Source of the DNA: Emydura subglobosa
Taxonomy: Eukaryota > Chordata > Testudines > Chelidae
Assembly (NCBI GenBank): GCA_007922225.1
Contig: ML679966.1
Coordinates: forward strand, 37,576,793 to 37,640,792
DNA: 64,000 nt
Direction of reading: 5' to 3'
Below the pieces are notes generated by a model. The model searched no databases, was not told the DNA's origin, and was given only the letters and a program-made list of their open reading frames with translations. A program made the position numbers and the translations under genes. Position 1 is the stretch's first letter; every line of letters starts with the position of its first letter. Positions 46,744-57,302 of the stretch are shown here, piece by piece.

Positions 46744-47391
46744 TTACCATGGTGGGCTGTTTTGGTGTCCTCCTCCCATCCCCAAAGGGATATTAAATTT
46801 TATTATGTTATGGGCACTATTACCAAGTGGTTCAGCTATATTCACCTCTTGGACCAGATATTGTATTCCACTTAGGATTAAATCAAGAATTGCCTCTCCT
46901 CTTCTGGGTTCCAGGACTAGCTGCTCCAAGAAGCCGTCATTTAAGGTGTCAAGAAACTTTATCTCTGCATCCTGTCCTGAGGTGACATGTATCCAGTCAA
47001 TATGGGAATAGTTGAAATCCCCTATTATTGAGTTTTTTATTTTTATAGCCTCTCTAATCTCCCTTAGCATTTCACAATCACTATTACCATCTTGGTCAGG
47101 TGATCGGTAGTATATCCCGACTGCAATATTCTTATTATTCAAGCACTGAATTATTCTCCATGGGGATTCTATGTCACAGTTTGGTTCATTTAAGAGTTGT
47201 ATTTCATTTGACTCTATGCTTTCTTTCATATATAGTGCCACTCCCTCACCAGTAAAACCTATTCTATCCTTCCGATATATTTTGTATCCTGGTATTACTC
47301 TGTCCCATTGATTATCCTCATTCCACCAAGTTTTTTTTATGCCTATTATATCAATATCCTCATTTAATATGAGGCACTTAAGTTCATCCAC
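46744..47391 (-). pseudogene. CR1 ORF2 endonuclease domain (EEP/APE-like), catalytic residues lost
   Basis: A 215-codon open remnant covers most of the apurinic-endonuclease-like domain that nicks target DNA for LINE insertion. The DIIGI block at residues 14-18 is followed by KKTWW, where the family has TETWW. The metal-binding Glu is therefore Lys (residue 20). The IIGDFNYSHIDW block (about residues 122-133) with catalytic Asp and Asn is intact. The C-terminal SDH motif reads SAH at residues 192-194, so its Asp is Ala. Despite the long open frame it should be catalytically dead. The first Met is not necessarily the start; family proteins begin upstream. Confidence 0.92.
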
Positions 47392-47756
47392 CTTAGTATT
47401 TAGACCTCTAACATTTGTATATAAACACTTTCAAAAATGGTCACTTTTTAGCTGCCTGCCATTATGTGATGTAATTGAATGGAACTTTTTTTTTTTAATC
47501 GGACTGTTTCTCATCAGATCCTACCCATATTTTATCCTCTTTCGTCCTCTCCTCCTTACTAGGATATGGAGACTCTCCATTACTAGATCCTCCCCTCAGG
47601 GATGTCTCTGTCCAAACCACATGCTCCTAGGCACTTGTCGACTTTCCCCCAGCCCTTAGTTAAAAAACTGCTCTGACTTTTAAAATTTTATATGCCAGCA
47701 ATGCTGGTTCCATTTTGGTTCCTCCTGTATAGGCTCCCCATTTCCCAAAAGGTTCC
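47392..47756 (-). other. CR1 ORF1/ORF2 junction region
   Basis: Between the endonuclease and the esterase-like segment the sequence is element-internal, with short C- and T-rich stretches. Translated pieces such as LNTKVDELKCLI continue the endonuclease N-terminus just upstream of 47391. The ORF1 C-terminus and the ORF2 start should lie here, but stops prevent exact placement. Confidence 0.5.
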
Positions 47757-48134
47757 TCAGTTCCTAATAAATCTAAAGCCCTCCTCTCTACGCCATTGTC
47801 TCATCCATGCATTGAGACCCTGCAGTTCTACCTGTCTAACTGGCCCTGCATGTGGAACTGGAAGCATTTCAGAGAATGCTACCATGAAGGTCCTGGACTT
47901 CAATCTATTAACTAGCAGCCTAAATTTGGCCTCCAGGACCTCTCTCCTATTCTTCCCTATGACATTGGTAGCTACGTGTACCACGACCACTGTCTCCTCC
48001 CCAGCACTACACATAAGTCTGTCTAGATGTCTCAAGAGAGCCACAAACTTGGTACCCAGCAGGCAAGTCACCATGCCGTTCTCCTAACCAACACAAATCC
48101 AACTATCTATATTTCTAATGATCAAGTCTCCCAC
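47757..48134 (-). pseudogene. CR1 ORF1 SGNH-esterase-like domain, nucleophile lost
   Basis: The minus-strand frame begins VGDLIIRNID (from 48134), meets a stop, then continues MVTCLLGTKFVALLRHLDRL with ETVVVVHVATNVIGKNRREV and VAFSEMLPVPHAG. ORF1 proteins of CR1/L2 LINEs are known to carry a GDSL/SGNH-type esterase domain. Block I should be GDS; here it is GDL (codon 48123-48125), so the nucleophile Ser is Leu. Block III, family GTND, is ATNV: the Asn stays but Gly and Asp are lost. These changes identify both the domain and its inactivation. Confidence 0.85.
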
Positions 48135-48353
48135 CTGTGTTTTCCTAATAACTGGAGTTCCCTCCCCAGGAGAGGTATTCTCAGCGTGAGAGGATACCAT
48201 GACATCGTCTGGAAGGAGGAAGGAGGTCCCAACTATGGGATCGTTTCCCTCCACTCCAGTTTGATGATCTCCTTCCCTTAGATTTTCATCCTCCTCAACA
48301 GTACAGAGGCTGTCAGACAGGGGTGGGACGGTTCTACTGCATCCTGGAAAGTC

Positions 48354-48600
48354 TCATCTATGTATCTCTGTCTCCCTTAGCACCTCTAATTCAGCCACCC
48401 TGGTCTCCAAAGTCCATACACGGTCTCTGAGGGCCAGGAGCACCTTGCACCAAAAGCACACATATGCTACCTGCCCATAGGGCAGGTAATCATACATGTT
48501 GCACTCAGTGCAATAAATTGGATAGCCCCCACTCTGTTGCTGGACTTCTACCTGCTTTCTCTTTTTACTCTTGCAGCTCCTAATTTTATTGTTTCTTTTT
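48354..48600 (-). pseudogene. CR1 ORF1 N-terminal zinc motif and helix
   Basis: The frame gives a basic stretch RSCKSKKRKQVEVQQQSGG followed by YPIYCTECNMYDYLPYGQVA and then CFWCKVLLALRDRVWTLE. Two cysteine pairs (CTEC at 48501-48512, CFWC at 48447-48458) form a CxxC-x15-CxxC zinc-binding pattern. A leucine-bearing helix follows (LLALRDRVWTLETRVAELEV), a good coiled-coil candidate, before the stop at 48354-48356. ORF1 proteins of this kind bind nucleic acid and self-associate. No clear ATG remains; an in-frame stop lies upstream near 48603. Confidence 0.78.
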
Positions 48601-49017
48601 TAATCGCAGGAGAGGGGGTTATTGTCTTTAGTTTACAGAATGTTAATGAAGTGTATCTACCCCCCACAGTCCCACTCCTCCTCTAAACTCTCTTGCAAAA
48701 CTCTGTTTGCTAAATCCTCCGGTCGCTTATAAGTGGGCTTTTTAAACCCTGGTTCTCCTTGAGTATCCCCCACCCCTTGTTTAAGGGTTGATGTGTGCTA
48801 AAGAGCTTGGAGATCAAAGCCTCGTTAAGAATCTCAGTCTTGGCTAGCAGGCCACTAGGATAAGAACACAGTCCCCTGAACAAATAGACCACACAATATA
48901 CTTCAGTCAAGCAGCAAGCACACCTTAAACACAAACACACACACTACAGACAACAAATCCCAGTTTTTGTTTGACCATATTTTGTCACATTTTACCTGAC
49001 ATCTTCATAAGCCCTGT

Positions 49018-49282
49018 CTGTCTCTTTCTAAGGACTTGTCTACACATAGACAGCTGTAGCGCTTTAGTGAAGATGCTAGTAGGCCAACAGGAGGGCGTCT
49101 CCTGTCAACATTGCTATCTATCACCTCTTGGGGAAGTGGATTAACTATGCTGACAGGAGAAGCTCTCCCATCAACACAGTGCTGTCCATACAGGGGGTTA
49201 GTTCAGGGGGTTAGGATTTTTCACGCCCCTAAGCAATGTAGTGATACTGATATAGGTCCCTACTGTAGACCTAGCCTCAGGC
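49018..49282. mobile_element. Short palindromic element with AAGGACTTGTCTACAC / GTAGACCTAGCCTCAGG ends
   Basis: The ends are imperfect inverted repeats and share the GTCTAC core with the element at 38342. The interior is a second inverted pair: GGAGGGCGTCTCCTGTCAAC against GACAGGAGAAGCTCTCCC. CAGGGGGTTAG is repeated directly at about 49193 and 49206. I recall very similar palindromic short elements as abundant in turtle genomes. The unit is non-coding and non-autonomous; the superfamily is not settled. Confidence 0.65.
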
Positions 49283-49602
49283 TTATACGCTGCCCTCCAT
49301 TATGTGAAAGAGAGGGAGACAGTTTGTTAAAGATTTAATGTATCCATTTATGCTCAGTGTAGCAGAAGGTCCCTCTTTCCTCTATCTGAACCCACAAGAG
49401 AAGGGTTTTATTAAAATAACCACAGATTGAGAAGGCAAAGGGGGAAAAAAAAAAAAGCCCAATCCTGATCTACCCCAAACAACTTTTAGACTGTTCCAAA
49501 TGCCAACATTTGCTTACAGAAATTCTACACAAACAAAAGGCCAAGGAGCAGAATTATCATTGAAGCACTACGCCTACTCTCTGACTACTGCTATAGACAC
49601 TG
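49283..49602. other. Unassigned DNA
   Basis: An A-run near 49446-49456 is the only structure seen. Confidence 0.35.
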
Positions 49603-49692
49603 TGGGCCAGATTCTCAGCTGGTGTAAAATGGACATAGGTCCATTGATGTCAATAAAGCTTCACCACTTTATACTAGCTGAGGATCTAGCCC
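49603..49692. repeat. Short hairpin repeat, best copy of the GGGCCAGATTCTCAGCTGG family
   Basis: GGGCCAGATTCTCAGCTGG at the left and TACTAGCTGAGGATCTAGCCC at the right form long inverted arms with few mismatches. A palindromic centre TCCATTGATGTCAAT lies between. At 90 bp it is the clearest representative of the repeats also listed at 9641, 14147, 22350, 25669, 35175, 42969 and 53787. Confidence 0.7.
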
Positions 49693-50019
49693 TGAAGTAC
49701 TTTAGCTACCCTACCACTTACACATATTGCCAAAGTCCTCAGGTGGACCTGCAGCAGAAAAAGTGAAAAAGAAGCAAGCATGAAAGTCTATGGTAGCATG
49801 TTCTGACAGACATAGAAAGGAATGTTCAAAATCAGCATCTAGGTGAACAAAAGCTGGCTCAAGCTGAACCCAAAGCAAGAAAGCTCTGATTTTAGTAAGA
49901 CGAGAGAAGTGCTTTGAAAATTTGGTTCATCTGTAACTTCCCCCACTTTTGAGGAAATCGGACTTCAAATTATTGTTAAGGTAGTCTTCAGATTTGGGTC
50001 CTTTTGGACTCACCAATAC

Positions 50020-50400
50020 TATTGGATGTGCTGCTGGTGCAGACATAAGAGGCCATCTGCTTAACAACACAGGTCCCAAGATTATATCACCCTGGAGCTC
50101 CATGCTATACACAGGCTGCCTGGTATAAAGTCCAGCTCAAGATCATTGTCCTAATATTCAGAGCCCTCCAGGAATCTTGTACATAGCTAGCTGAGAGATC
50201 ATCTCTCCACCCATAAGGATGAGCTTTCACAATAGTTACATTACACTTGAACAATGAAACTGCCAGCCAATGCTGGGTGGTACATGAGTGAGGGAGACAG
50301 AACTTTCCCAAGAGCTGGATTGAGATTATGGAGTTTACTCCTGCAAGAAGAGAAGGATTTTTACCACTCTCGGAGCTGCCCACAAACTTCATTTCTTCAA
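50020..50400 (+). repeat. Possible LINE C-terminal remnant
   Basis: One frame reads VQLKIIVLIFRALQESCT followed by a stop and LAER. This resembles the FKI...LxFKALxGxAPxYL signature near the C-terminus of L2-like and related LINE ORF2 proteins. Further downstream the sequence keeps wording such as RAGLRLWSLLLQEEKD without known motifs. The evidence is a single short block, so this could be coincidence. Confidence 0.3.
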
Positions 50401-51247
50401 CTTAGAATAAGTTCTACAAACACACACCTACACAGAAACAAGAATGGTAATCAAGCTATTTTGCCTATAATGAAGAAAGGAAATTTATCATTTAATTAAA
50501 TACTTGGGAATTACCTAGATACCCTGGTGAAGAGGATAAGGTAAGTACCTAGACAGGCTAGTGAGATGCTGTGGAAAAACAACAAGGAAACAAGTTGTGG
50601 TGCTGGTGAAGGAAGAGAAACTAGAGCGTGTGGAATCAGGGACATATTGCATGTTGACTCACTGACGTCCATGGGGTTTTGAATATCTTTGCTTAGAGAT
50701 CTCTGGCCACATCTCTCCCTTTTCTATATCTGCCTGAGCTGCCTTGCTAAGGCAGTGATGTGATGCAACTGTGACATCTCTGATGTCATATTTTTTCAGG
50801 AAGTACTCAACTTCCTGATTTAACGAACAAAACAAACACAACACAATATGGGGTACAGACCTAACCTCTTATTTTAAAGCAAAGGGAGCCCTTTGACGTA
50901 AAGTGATGTTTGCTTTAATATAATGAATTTGTATGTTAGGACAGGTTTGCATAGATTAAGGAGCCCTGATTATTAAAAAGCTTCATGTTAGAATGAGCCC
51001 AGTTTTCTCCATTATTTTGCACTTCATTGAACCCAACAGTAACGTTCAGGTTCTGTGGGTCACATACATATGCCTCAGTTCATATTTGTTAATGGGAACC
51101 AAAAGTGGTCTCAGCAATAACATGTCTCATTAAAAAGTCCCCTTATAAAAATAGGCTATAATAAGAGCCAAAATCCACACTAAAATGGTAAATGATAAGT
51201 GATAAAACTGTTCCCAAAAACTTGGAGAGTAACAAAAGACCACATGT
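50401..51247. other. Unassigned AT-rich DNA
   Basis: No gene or repeat family is recognised. Confidence 0.4.
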
Positions 51248-51755
51248 ATTAAGAGTGAGACTTTTCAGTTTGGAAAAGAAACAACTAAGGAGGGATATGA
51301 TAGAATTCTGTAAAATATGACTAGTGTGGAGAAAGTGATTAAGGAAGTGTTATTTATTCCTTCAGATAACACAAGAACCAGGGAAATTAATAGGCAGCAG
51401 GTTTAAAACAAAGAAAGGGAAGTATTTCTTCACATAATGCACAGTCAACCAGTGCAACTCATTGCCAGGGGATGTTGTGAAGGCCAAAACTATAACAGGG
51501 TTCAAAAAAGAATTAGCTAAGTTCATGGAGGATAAGTCCATCAGTAGCTTTTAGCCAAGCTGGTCAAGGATGCAACCCCATGTTCTGGGTGGACCTAGAC
51601 AGACTGCCAGAACCTGGGAGTCAACAACAGGGGATGATTGTCAATGAGTGCCTTTTTTGTTCTTTCCCTCTGAATCACCTGGCAGTGGCCACTGTTGGAA
51701 GACTGGACCAAATGGACCATTGGCCTGACCCAGTATGGCTGTTCTTATATTCATT
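51248..51755 (+). mobile_element. CR1-clade LINE, 3' end fragment with C-terminal coding remnant
   Basis: The plus strand starts in ORF2 C-terminal sequence (TTTTCAGTTTGGAAAAGAAAC, then GGTTTAAAACAAAGAAAGGG and TTCACATAATGCACAGTCAA). It passes TTCATGGAGGATAAGTCC and the 3' untranslated region, and ends CCCAGTATGGCTGTTCTTAT ATTC. It is the same subfamily as 44471-48950 but in the opposite orientation. About 500 bp are kept, an ordinary 5' truncation. Confidence 0.92.
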
Positions 51756-51802
51756 TGAAGGAGATTCAGCTAAGAAACACTTTACAAGAGCCTGATACTC
51801 CA

Positions 51803-51882
51803 CTCTGTTATAACAGTTTTACACCATTGATTTTGATGACCATAAAATTGGCATAATGCATTGGAGAATCAGGCTTTGGGTC
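51803..51882. repeat. Short hairpin-type repeat, degraded copy
   Basis: CAGTTTTACACCATTGATTTTG near the left and GCATTGGAGAATCAGGC at the right fit the dispersed family's wording (TTTACACC, GAATCAGGC). The arms are weak. Confidence 0.3.
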
Positions 51883-51982
51883 TTTTAGCAGATGACAATA
51901 GCTTTAAAATATTTAAGCATAACTGGAGTGTAAACATTACCATGCAATTGGATAACCACCATTCATCACTATTATGGGAAAA

Positions 51983-52085
51983 CGTTGTGTCTAGTGGTTA
52001 TAACAATGGCTTGAAAATCAGGACTTCAGTGCTCTAGTCCAAGCTCTGCCAATAACACCCTGGTTATGGGTAAGTCATTTAGACA
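51983..52085 (+). repeat. MIR-type SINE
   Basis: GTGTCTAGTGGTTATAACAA, AATCAGGACTTCAGTGCTCT, CCAAGCTCTGCCAATAACA and GGGTAAGTCATTTAG match the tRNA-derived head and core of MIR in the correct order. It is an old SINE; no duplication remains. Confidence 0.75.
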
Positions 52086-53786
52086 CCAGGTCAGCAAAAC
52101 ACTTAAAAATGTAAGGATGGACTTACTCAGCTGCTTTATAACCTTGTTTATAAGTGCAATGATGCTCTAAAAGTTCAAAAATCATGAGTTAGATTCCCCT
52201 TCACCTGAATTATGACATTGCCTTCCCCCAGCTCCATCATACTATTTTAAAGCAAAATCCCATATTGTGCTTTTTAGTCTGTCTGTCTTTTGATTTTTTA
52301 ACTTCCTGAGCCCACCCCTGTGAGAGTGTGTGTGTGTGGGTGTGTGTGTATTTTAGTCCTCACTGCAGGAGCTCCCACTGGATGTCTGATGGTGCAGAAC
52401 TTCCAGCTTCTCCACAAATCCCCAAATGCTAATTAATTAAATCAGTGTCCACCCAGCTCCACATCTGCCCATCAACCTGTCTGCCGGGGTGGGGGGAGGG
52501 CCGCGGCAGCAGACTGACCAGTTTGTCACAAGAGATGGGGAGGGAGAAGAACTGCCAAGAGCTGATGGGTGATTTCTTCTTCCTCCTCACTTCCTGTGAG
52601 AATGGTGTTCATGGTTCCCTCTTTCTTGCTTTGGTCAGGAGATTCTTTTATCTGCTCTTCAAGCTTAAATATCCCAGCTGGAAGAGCTGAGGAGACAAGA
52701 TAAGCATTGTCATTATGGTTAGGGCTGCTCTAGGCAGGCTTTCTATGGTTAGAGACCTATAGATTTCTAAACATAGAGCCTCTGCTGTGAGGACTAACCA
52801 CAGAGACACAGCCTAGTAGACCATAGTATCCCACCTCACCTGTGGCCACAGATTTGGTGTTAGAACTTGAGCGACACTGGACAGGGATCTAAGCTACCAA
52901 CTTGGCCCCAGGAACCTGCAACCTGTAACCAGGGAGCATCAACCAGTGCCCTGTCAGTCAGGGGCAAGGAGCCACTAGAGCTAGGCCAGTAGCCCAGTCA
53001 AGCATCTCCCAACTGATGGCAGGAATTAGCCAGATCCCCTTCCTAGCCAGGGCAAGCAGTAGCTAACAACAGGGACTGATCAGACCCTTCCACCCAGTCC
53101 AGGACAAAGATCAGTCAGGGCACAGCCACTACAGTTACCTGGATTCCACCCCATGGAGATGCCAGAGCAAGCCAGGAGCATAGCATTTTCTACGTTCTTA
53201 AAGTTTACTCCAAGTTGCAGCATTGTCAGACCTAAGTTCTGGTAATTGCTGGGATTCAGGTAAACATAATGGGCAATTGCATATTAAAATGGGACTTAAG
53301 TCATTTACATAAAACCTCCAGAAATTTGCACTTTCAGTATTACTGTTGCATATCCATGAAAACATCCTGTATAGCACACAAGCCATGTGGAATTTCCCTG
53401 TATGGCTGTTCTACCACCACTAGCTGCCAGAGAGAGAACGGAGGCCTCTTTTCAAATAAATGGTGTCACTTTGGTGAACAACTGACATAATATTTAAATT
53501 CCTCCACAAGTATTAAGGTTTCTATTTTAAAGGGCTGGGCTAGAGTAGGGAAGTAAGCATGAGCATGGGTCCAGCCTAACTTGCACCTATATACCTAAAT
53601 ATAAGTATTTCAAGTGCAAGAAAAGGAAAATCATGAGAAAGACTGATTTGGGTATACCTGAGCAATGAAACAGTTTCACTGGTGTGAAATTGTGATATAT
53701 CCTGAGTTACCAAGCAATGGGAAAGCTCGCTAAACAAAATGTATTCTGGTTTGTCCCTTTTTTCTGAAATGATACACCTAGTTATA
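52086..53786. other. Unassigned DNA; TG repeat and a GC-richer block
   Basis: A (TG)n tract lies at 52325-52350. The stretch 52480-52540 is G-rich (GGGGTGGGGGGAGGGCC). The block 52840-53160 is GC-richer and looks repeat-derived, but I cannot place it. Frames up to 81 codons show no domain. Confidence 0.35.
52325..52350 (+). repeat. (TG)n microsatellite
   Basis: GTGTGTGTGTGTGG is followed by GTGTGTGTGTA. Confidence 0.85.
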
Positions 53787-53862
53787 ATGGTGTGACGCCA
53801 CTGACTTCAGTGGAGTTATTCTGTATTTAAACAAATGCAAGTGAGATCAGAATCAAGCCTAA
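53787..53862. repeat. Short hairpin-type repeat copy
   Basis: GTGACGCCACTGACTTCAGTG plus GAGTTATTCTG contains a palindromic centre (CACTGACTTCAGTG), and AGATCAGAATCAAGCC lies at the right end. It fits the dispersed family. Confidence 0.4.
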
Positions 53863-56417
53863 TGACTGTACTATCAGAGAAACCATAAACATACTTTTCT
53901 GCACAGGATAGGTAAGTTATCCAGGGCTAATCTGAAAAGTTTAACTAATAAAAATAACTTGAGATAGAGTTCTTTTAACATAAGAGTTTTCTATTTACAT
54001 AGATATATTTAGTCTGTTAGGTAATAATATTGTGATATAAAATCAAATTATTATTAATAAAAACAGGAGTACAACATATTTAATACAATGTCCTTATAGT
54101 AGCTATGTAGTAAAATATAGACTGTCTATTAAATCATTAAAACTTTATCCACTGAAGATCAAATAAGGAATTTCTAATTTTATTTGATTACTCCTGGATG
54201 TCACTACATCTCAAGGGATACTGCCTTTTCATCCTTGTAAGGATGTTTCTTTTAACCCTGATATATTTTAGCATTTCAAATTAATAGAGTAATTCTAGTC
54301 TTACATAAAGACACACACAATATCATTAATCTGAATGTTCCTATCCATAACTGAAGCTGACAACACAATTTTCCAGGGGAAAATATATATGTATAATCAT
54401 AGCTTCATACTTGTTATACTCATGTTTGTAAAGTGAAGAAGAGTTCTGTGTCTATGTGTGTGCATATCTGCACCTGTTTTAAATGGCACATCCTCCTGAT
54501 TCCATATGTGCTTTTCTGTTTGTGCTCAAGCATACTAATTTCCTGGTTTATACCTGTACATAGAGACTGAGTTTGGAGTACAAACAGATCACTATGTTAC
54601 ATGTGATTATCTAGAAAAACAACTTTGAAATAATTTGAAATTTTGTTTAAAACTTGTACAGGTGTTTACTATTGAATTAATATCCATATAAAATAAATAA
54701 AAAAATACTTTTCTTGTCATGACTTGGGTCATTGACTTTAATGGTTAGATATAATTAAACTAATGAGTGGGTTGTCCTGATGTATAGAAACAGATGTAAA
54801 TCTAAACCTGCTAAAATAAAATGATTCACTGTCTGTATTGGGAAAAAATGCATACAACATAACATCATAAGTTCATTCATTCATTCATTCATGTGGAGAG
54901 AAAGATCTGAAAAATACAGAACATTTGTAATTTATTGAAGAGAATTATTTCCCAGCACTCTAATTTTGCTTAACTCTTTTAGTTTGTAAGCAAGGTAATA
55001 TTTTAAGTGCACGTTAAGAAGATGTATAATGATTTTCAGTCACTTACACGTATAAGTAGGTACCCTATATATCATATTGACAATTTAAATCTCCAAAGTA
55101 TAAATATGCAAGACCTTTGCCCTGTCTAAAAGCAACTAGCTGAGTAAAACCAAGGGATTTTAAATTAAGGATGAATGTGCAATTACTTTAAGGAAGCATA
55201 AAACCAAGCTCTCCATTAGGAATATATTAACAGCTGTAAGAAATACTGTCTGTTCATTCAATTAACTCACAAAGCTTGAAGGCCACAGATCATTTCATTT
55301 GTCACCACACTGATTAGGCAGCTCTACATTTTGCGAAAGCTGCCATGCCATTAGATTATTAAATCTGGCTGATTTGTTTTCTTAGAATTATATGAATACA
55401 TTCTGTGCATTAGCTAATTAAGAAAGTTAAAGATCCATATCAAGGTATTTTACAAATACAGTAAAAAAGCATTATGATCAGCATATTTTGAACTAAATAC
55501 AACACATTTATTCTTAATCAATGGATAACACGCAATGTTCAAATTTTAAAAATAATTTGTCATTCGTATGGCATTGTCTATCAAATGAAAGAAACATCCA
55601 GCAAAAATGGTTAAGAAATATTAAAATCCTAAATTATTATATCTGTGCTGTGAAAATCATAGAGTCAAACCTGCTAATCTTTACAATGAACTACAAAACC
55701 TTCCTCCCCTACCATTTGTTTTACAGACCACATGTTTGAATTACACATCTTGTCTAAATCAAAAAATAGTCTGAACATATTAATTGGTTTCTGGAATTTA
55801 TTCTATTGAATTATTTAGATTTTAAAGCTAATTACAATATGAGGTTTTGGGAAAATCTGGACCTTAAGAGAATCCTGCATGTTTTTCCATTAGGACAAAA
55901 TTGGTACCAAAGTGCCCAAAGTAATATTATCTGAAGAAAAAAGGCCTACATTTCACATTATATAAAGTGTATATAAAGTAATAGGTCATTCTCTTACCTT
56001 AGTCAAAGATGCCGGCTTCTGACTGAATGGAACAATTTTACTTACATCCCAGTTAACTCTTGAACAGTAATCCTGTTATGTGTCTACAGCAGTTTCAAGG
56101 GGTGGGACTTGTATAGTAATGAATTCACCAGGGAATCTTCCCTTTCAAAGAATGCTGTTGCAAACCAGGAAACCACTTCACATTTGCTGTCACAAGCTTT
56201 TGGGTGATTAGTTTATGATTTAGAGTGCATATGTATATGCACCAGCATACAAGGAGGAGTTGAGTATGTTTACTGTATATTGATGCTGTAACACTTTTAA
56301 TAATGGGACCAAATTAGGGGCTAACAAACAGTTAAATAAATTTGACAATACCCAGTCCATTCATGGGCAGGATGTGTATTTGATTACATGAAAGGTTCTT
56401 CCCTGGCTGATGCTCTT
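53863..56417. other. Repeat-poor AT-rich DNA
   Basis: About 2.5 kb with no recognised transposon, gene or RNA. The TTCA tract at 54872 is the only simple repeat of note. The stretch 55260-55440 combines several TAATTA-type homeodomain-like words with a lack of repeats and is flagged as a possible conserved non-coding element, on weak grounds. Confidence 0.4.
54872..54892 (+). repeat. (TTCA)n microsatellite
   Basis: Five TTCA units plus one base are uninterrupted. Confidence 0.9.
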
Positions 56418-56419
56418 GG

Positions 56420-56500
56420 AGGAAGTGTGGTCCATTGGTTACAGCAGAGGATGTCAAGAGACTTGAGTTCTATTTCTGATTCTAGCCATTTATCTTACCC
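56420..56500 (+). repeat. MIR-type SINE fragment
   Basis: GTGTGGTCCATTGGTTACAG, ACTTGAGTTCTATTTCTGAT and TCTAGCCATTTATC parallel the MIR head and core in order. The divergence is high. Confidence 0.55.
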
Positions 56501-57295
56501 TGTATTGACTTTGCACCAGAGTCCTTACAGGTCTTGATGGGGAGTGAAATGTTATAGACTGCTAGCTCTTTTTTCATCATCTTCTCCCACCATGCATCAC
56601 TGACCCCGCTTTCATTTGTTTTTTGGGCCTTATGGATCCCCTGAACTTCCTCCCTGGGGGACATCTTTTTCAGCTGAAGGAAGGGAGGAGATGAACTTGA
56701 AAATATTTGGAAGAGCCAATCAGCACAGAGGTATACACACTGTAGTTATTACAGTTAATACTTTACAATTACATTAAGAAATAACTGTACAGTGATTATG
56801 TAAATCAGATACCCAGAGCCAATCAGAGGGGAGTGACTTGCACAACTGCACCATTAACTGTGCAGCATTACTTATATGGTAATTGTGTACATTAAAAGAG
56901 CTACTAAAGGAAAATATCACACAACTGCATTCCCTAGTTTATATGGATCTGGTAAGAGCAATGTATTTTAGTTTGGGGTTTGTTAATGTTTCTACTAATT
57001 CTATCTTAATTAGAGATAAGACACTCAGACCAGGTATACCCTCCATTCCAAACATTCATTTTTAATATATATATTTTAAAAATGATGAGCTGAATAAAGA
57101 GCAGACACACAACGGCAACCATCCATTTCCACGTTTGCACATAAATCTAATGAAGAAACCATGTGACATTTTAACCCAATAATCTTCAGAGAAATAACTT
57201 CCTGTAGTCTCTGCAAGTATGTATGATGGCATTTAAATTTGTTCCTACTAAGATCTAAGATTAAAACCAATTTGAAAAATAAAGAATCATTGTCA
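56501..57295. other. Unassigned AT-rich DNA
   Basis: No feature is recognised. Confidence 0.4.
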
Positions 57296-57302
57296 CTGTC
57301 AC

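Larger units (their letters stand above)
44471..48950 (-). mobile_element. Nearly full-length CR1-clade LINE with ORF1 and ORF2, dead
   Basis: This is the longest element in the window, about 4.5 kb read on the minus strand. From its 5' side it holds a C-rich/CT-rich leader (about 48640-48950), ORF1 with a zinc-type CxxC...CxxC motif and coiled-coil-like helix (48354-48600) and an SGNH-esterase-like domain (47757-48134). ORF2 follows, with apurinic-type endonuclease (46744-47391), linker and RT (45156-46230) and a C-terminal region (44638-44943), then a 3' tail ending GGCCGTTCTTATGGG. The 5' limit is approximate. Key residues of esterase, endonuclease and RT are all changed and stops interrupt RT, so it cannot mobilise itself. 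The same 3' tail occurs at 3603, 36722 and 51248. Confidence 0.93.

Noticed and set aside
47692..48087. 131-codon plus-strand frame
   Set aside because: It is antisense to the LINE ORF1 esterase-like domain.
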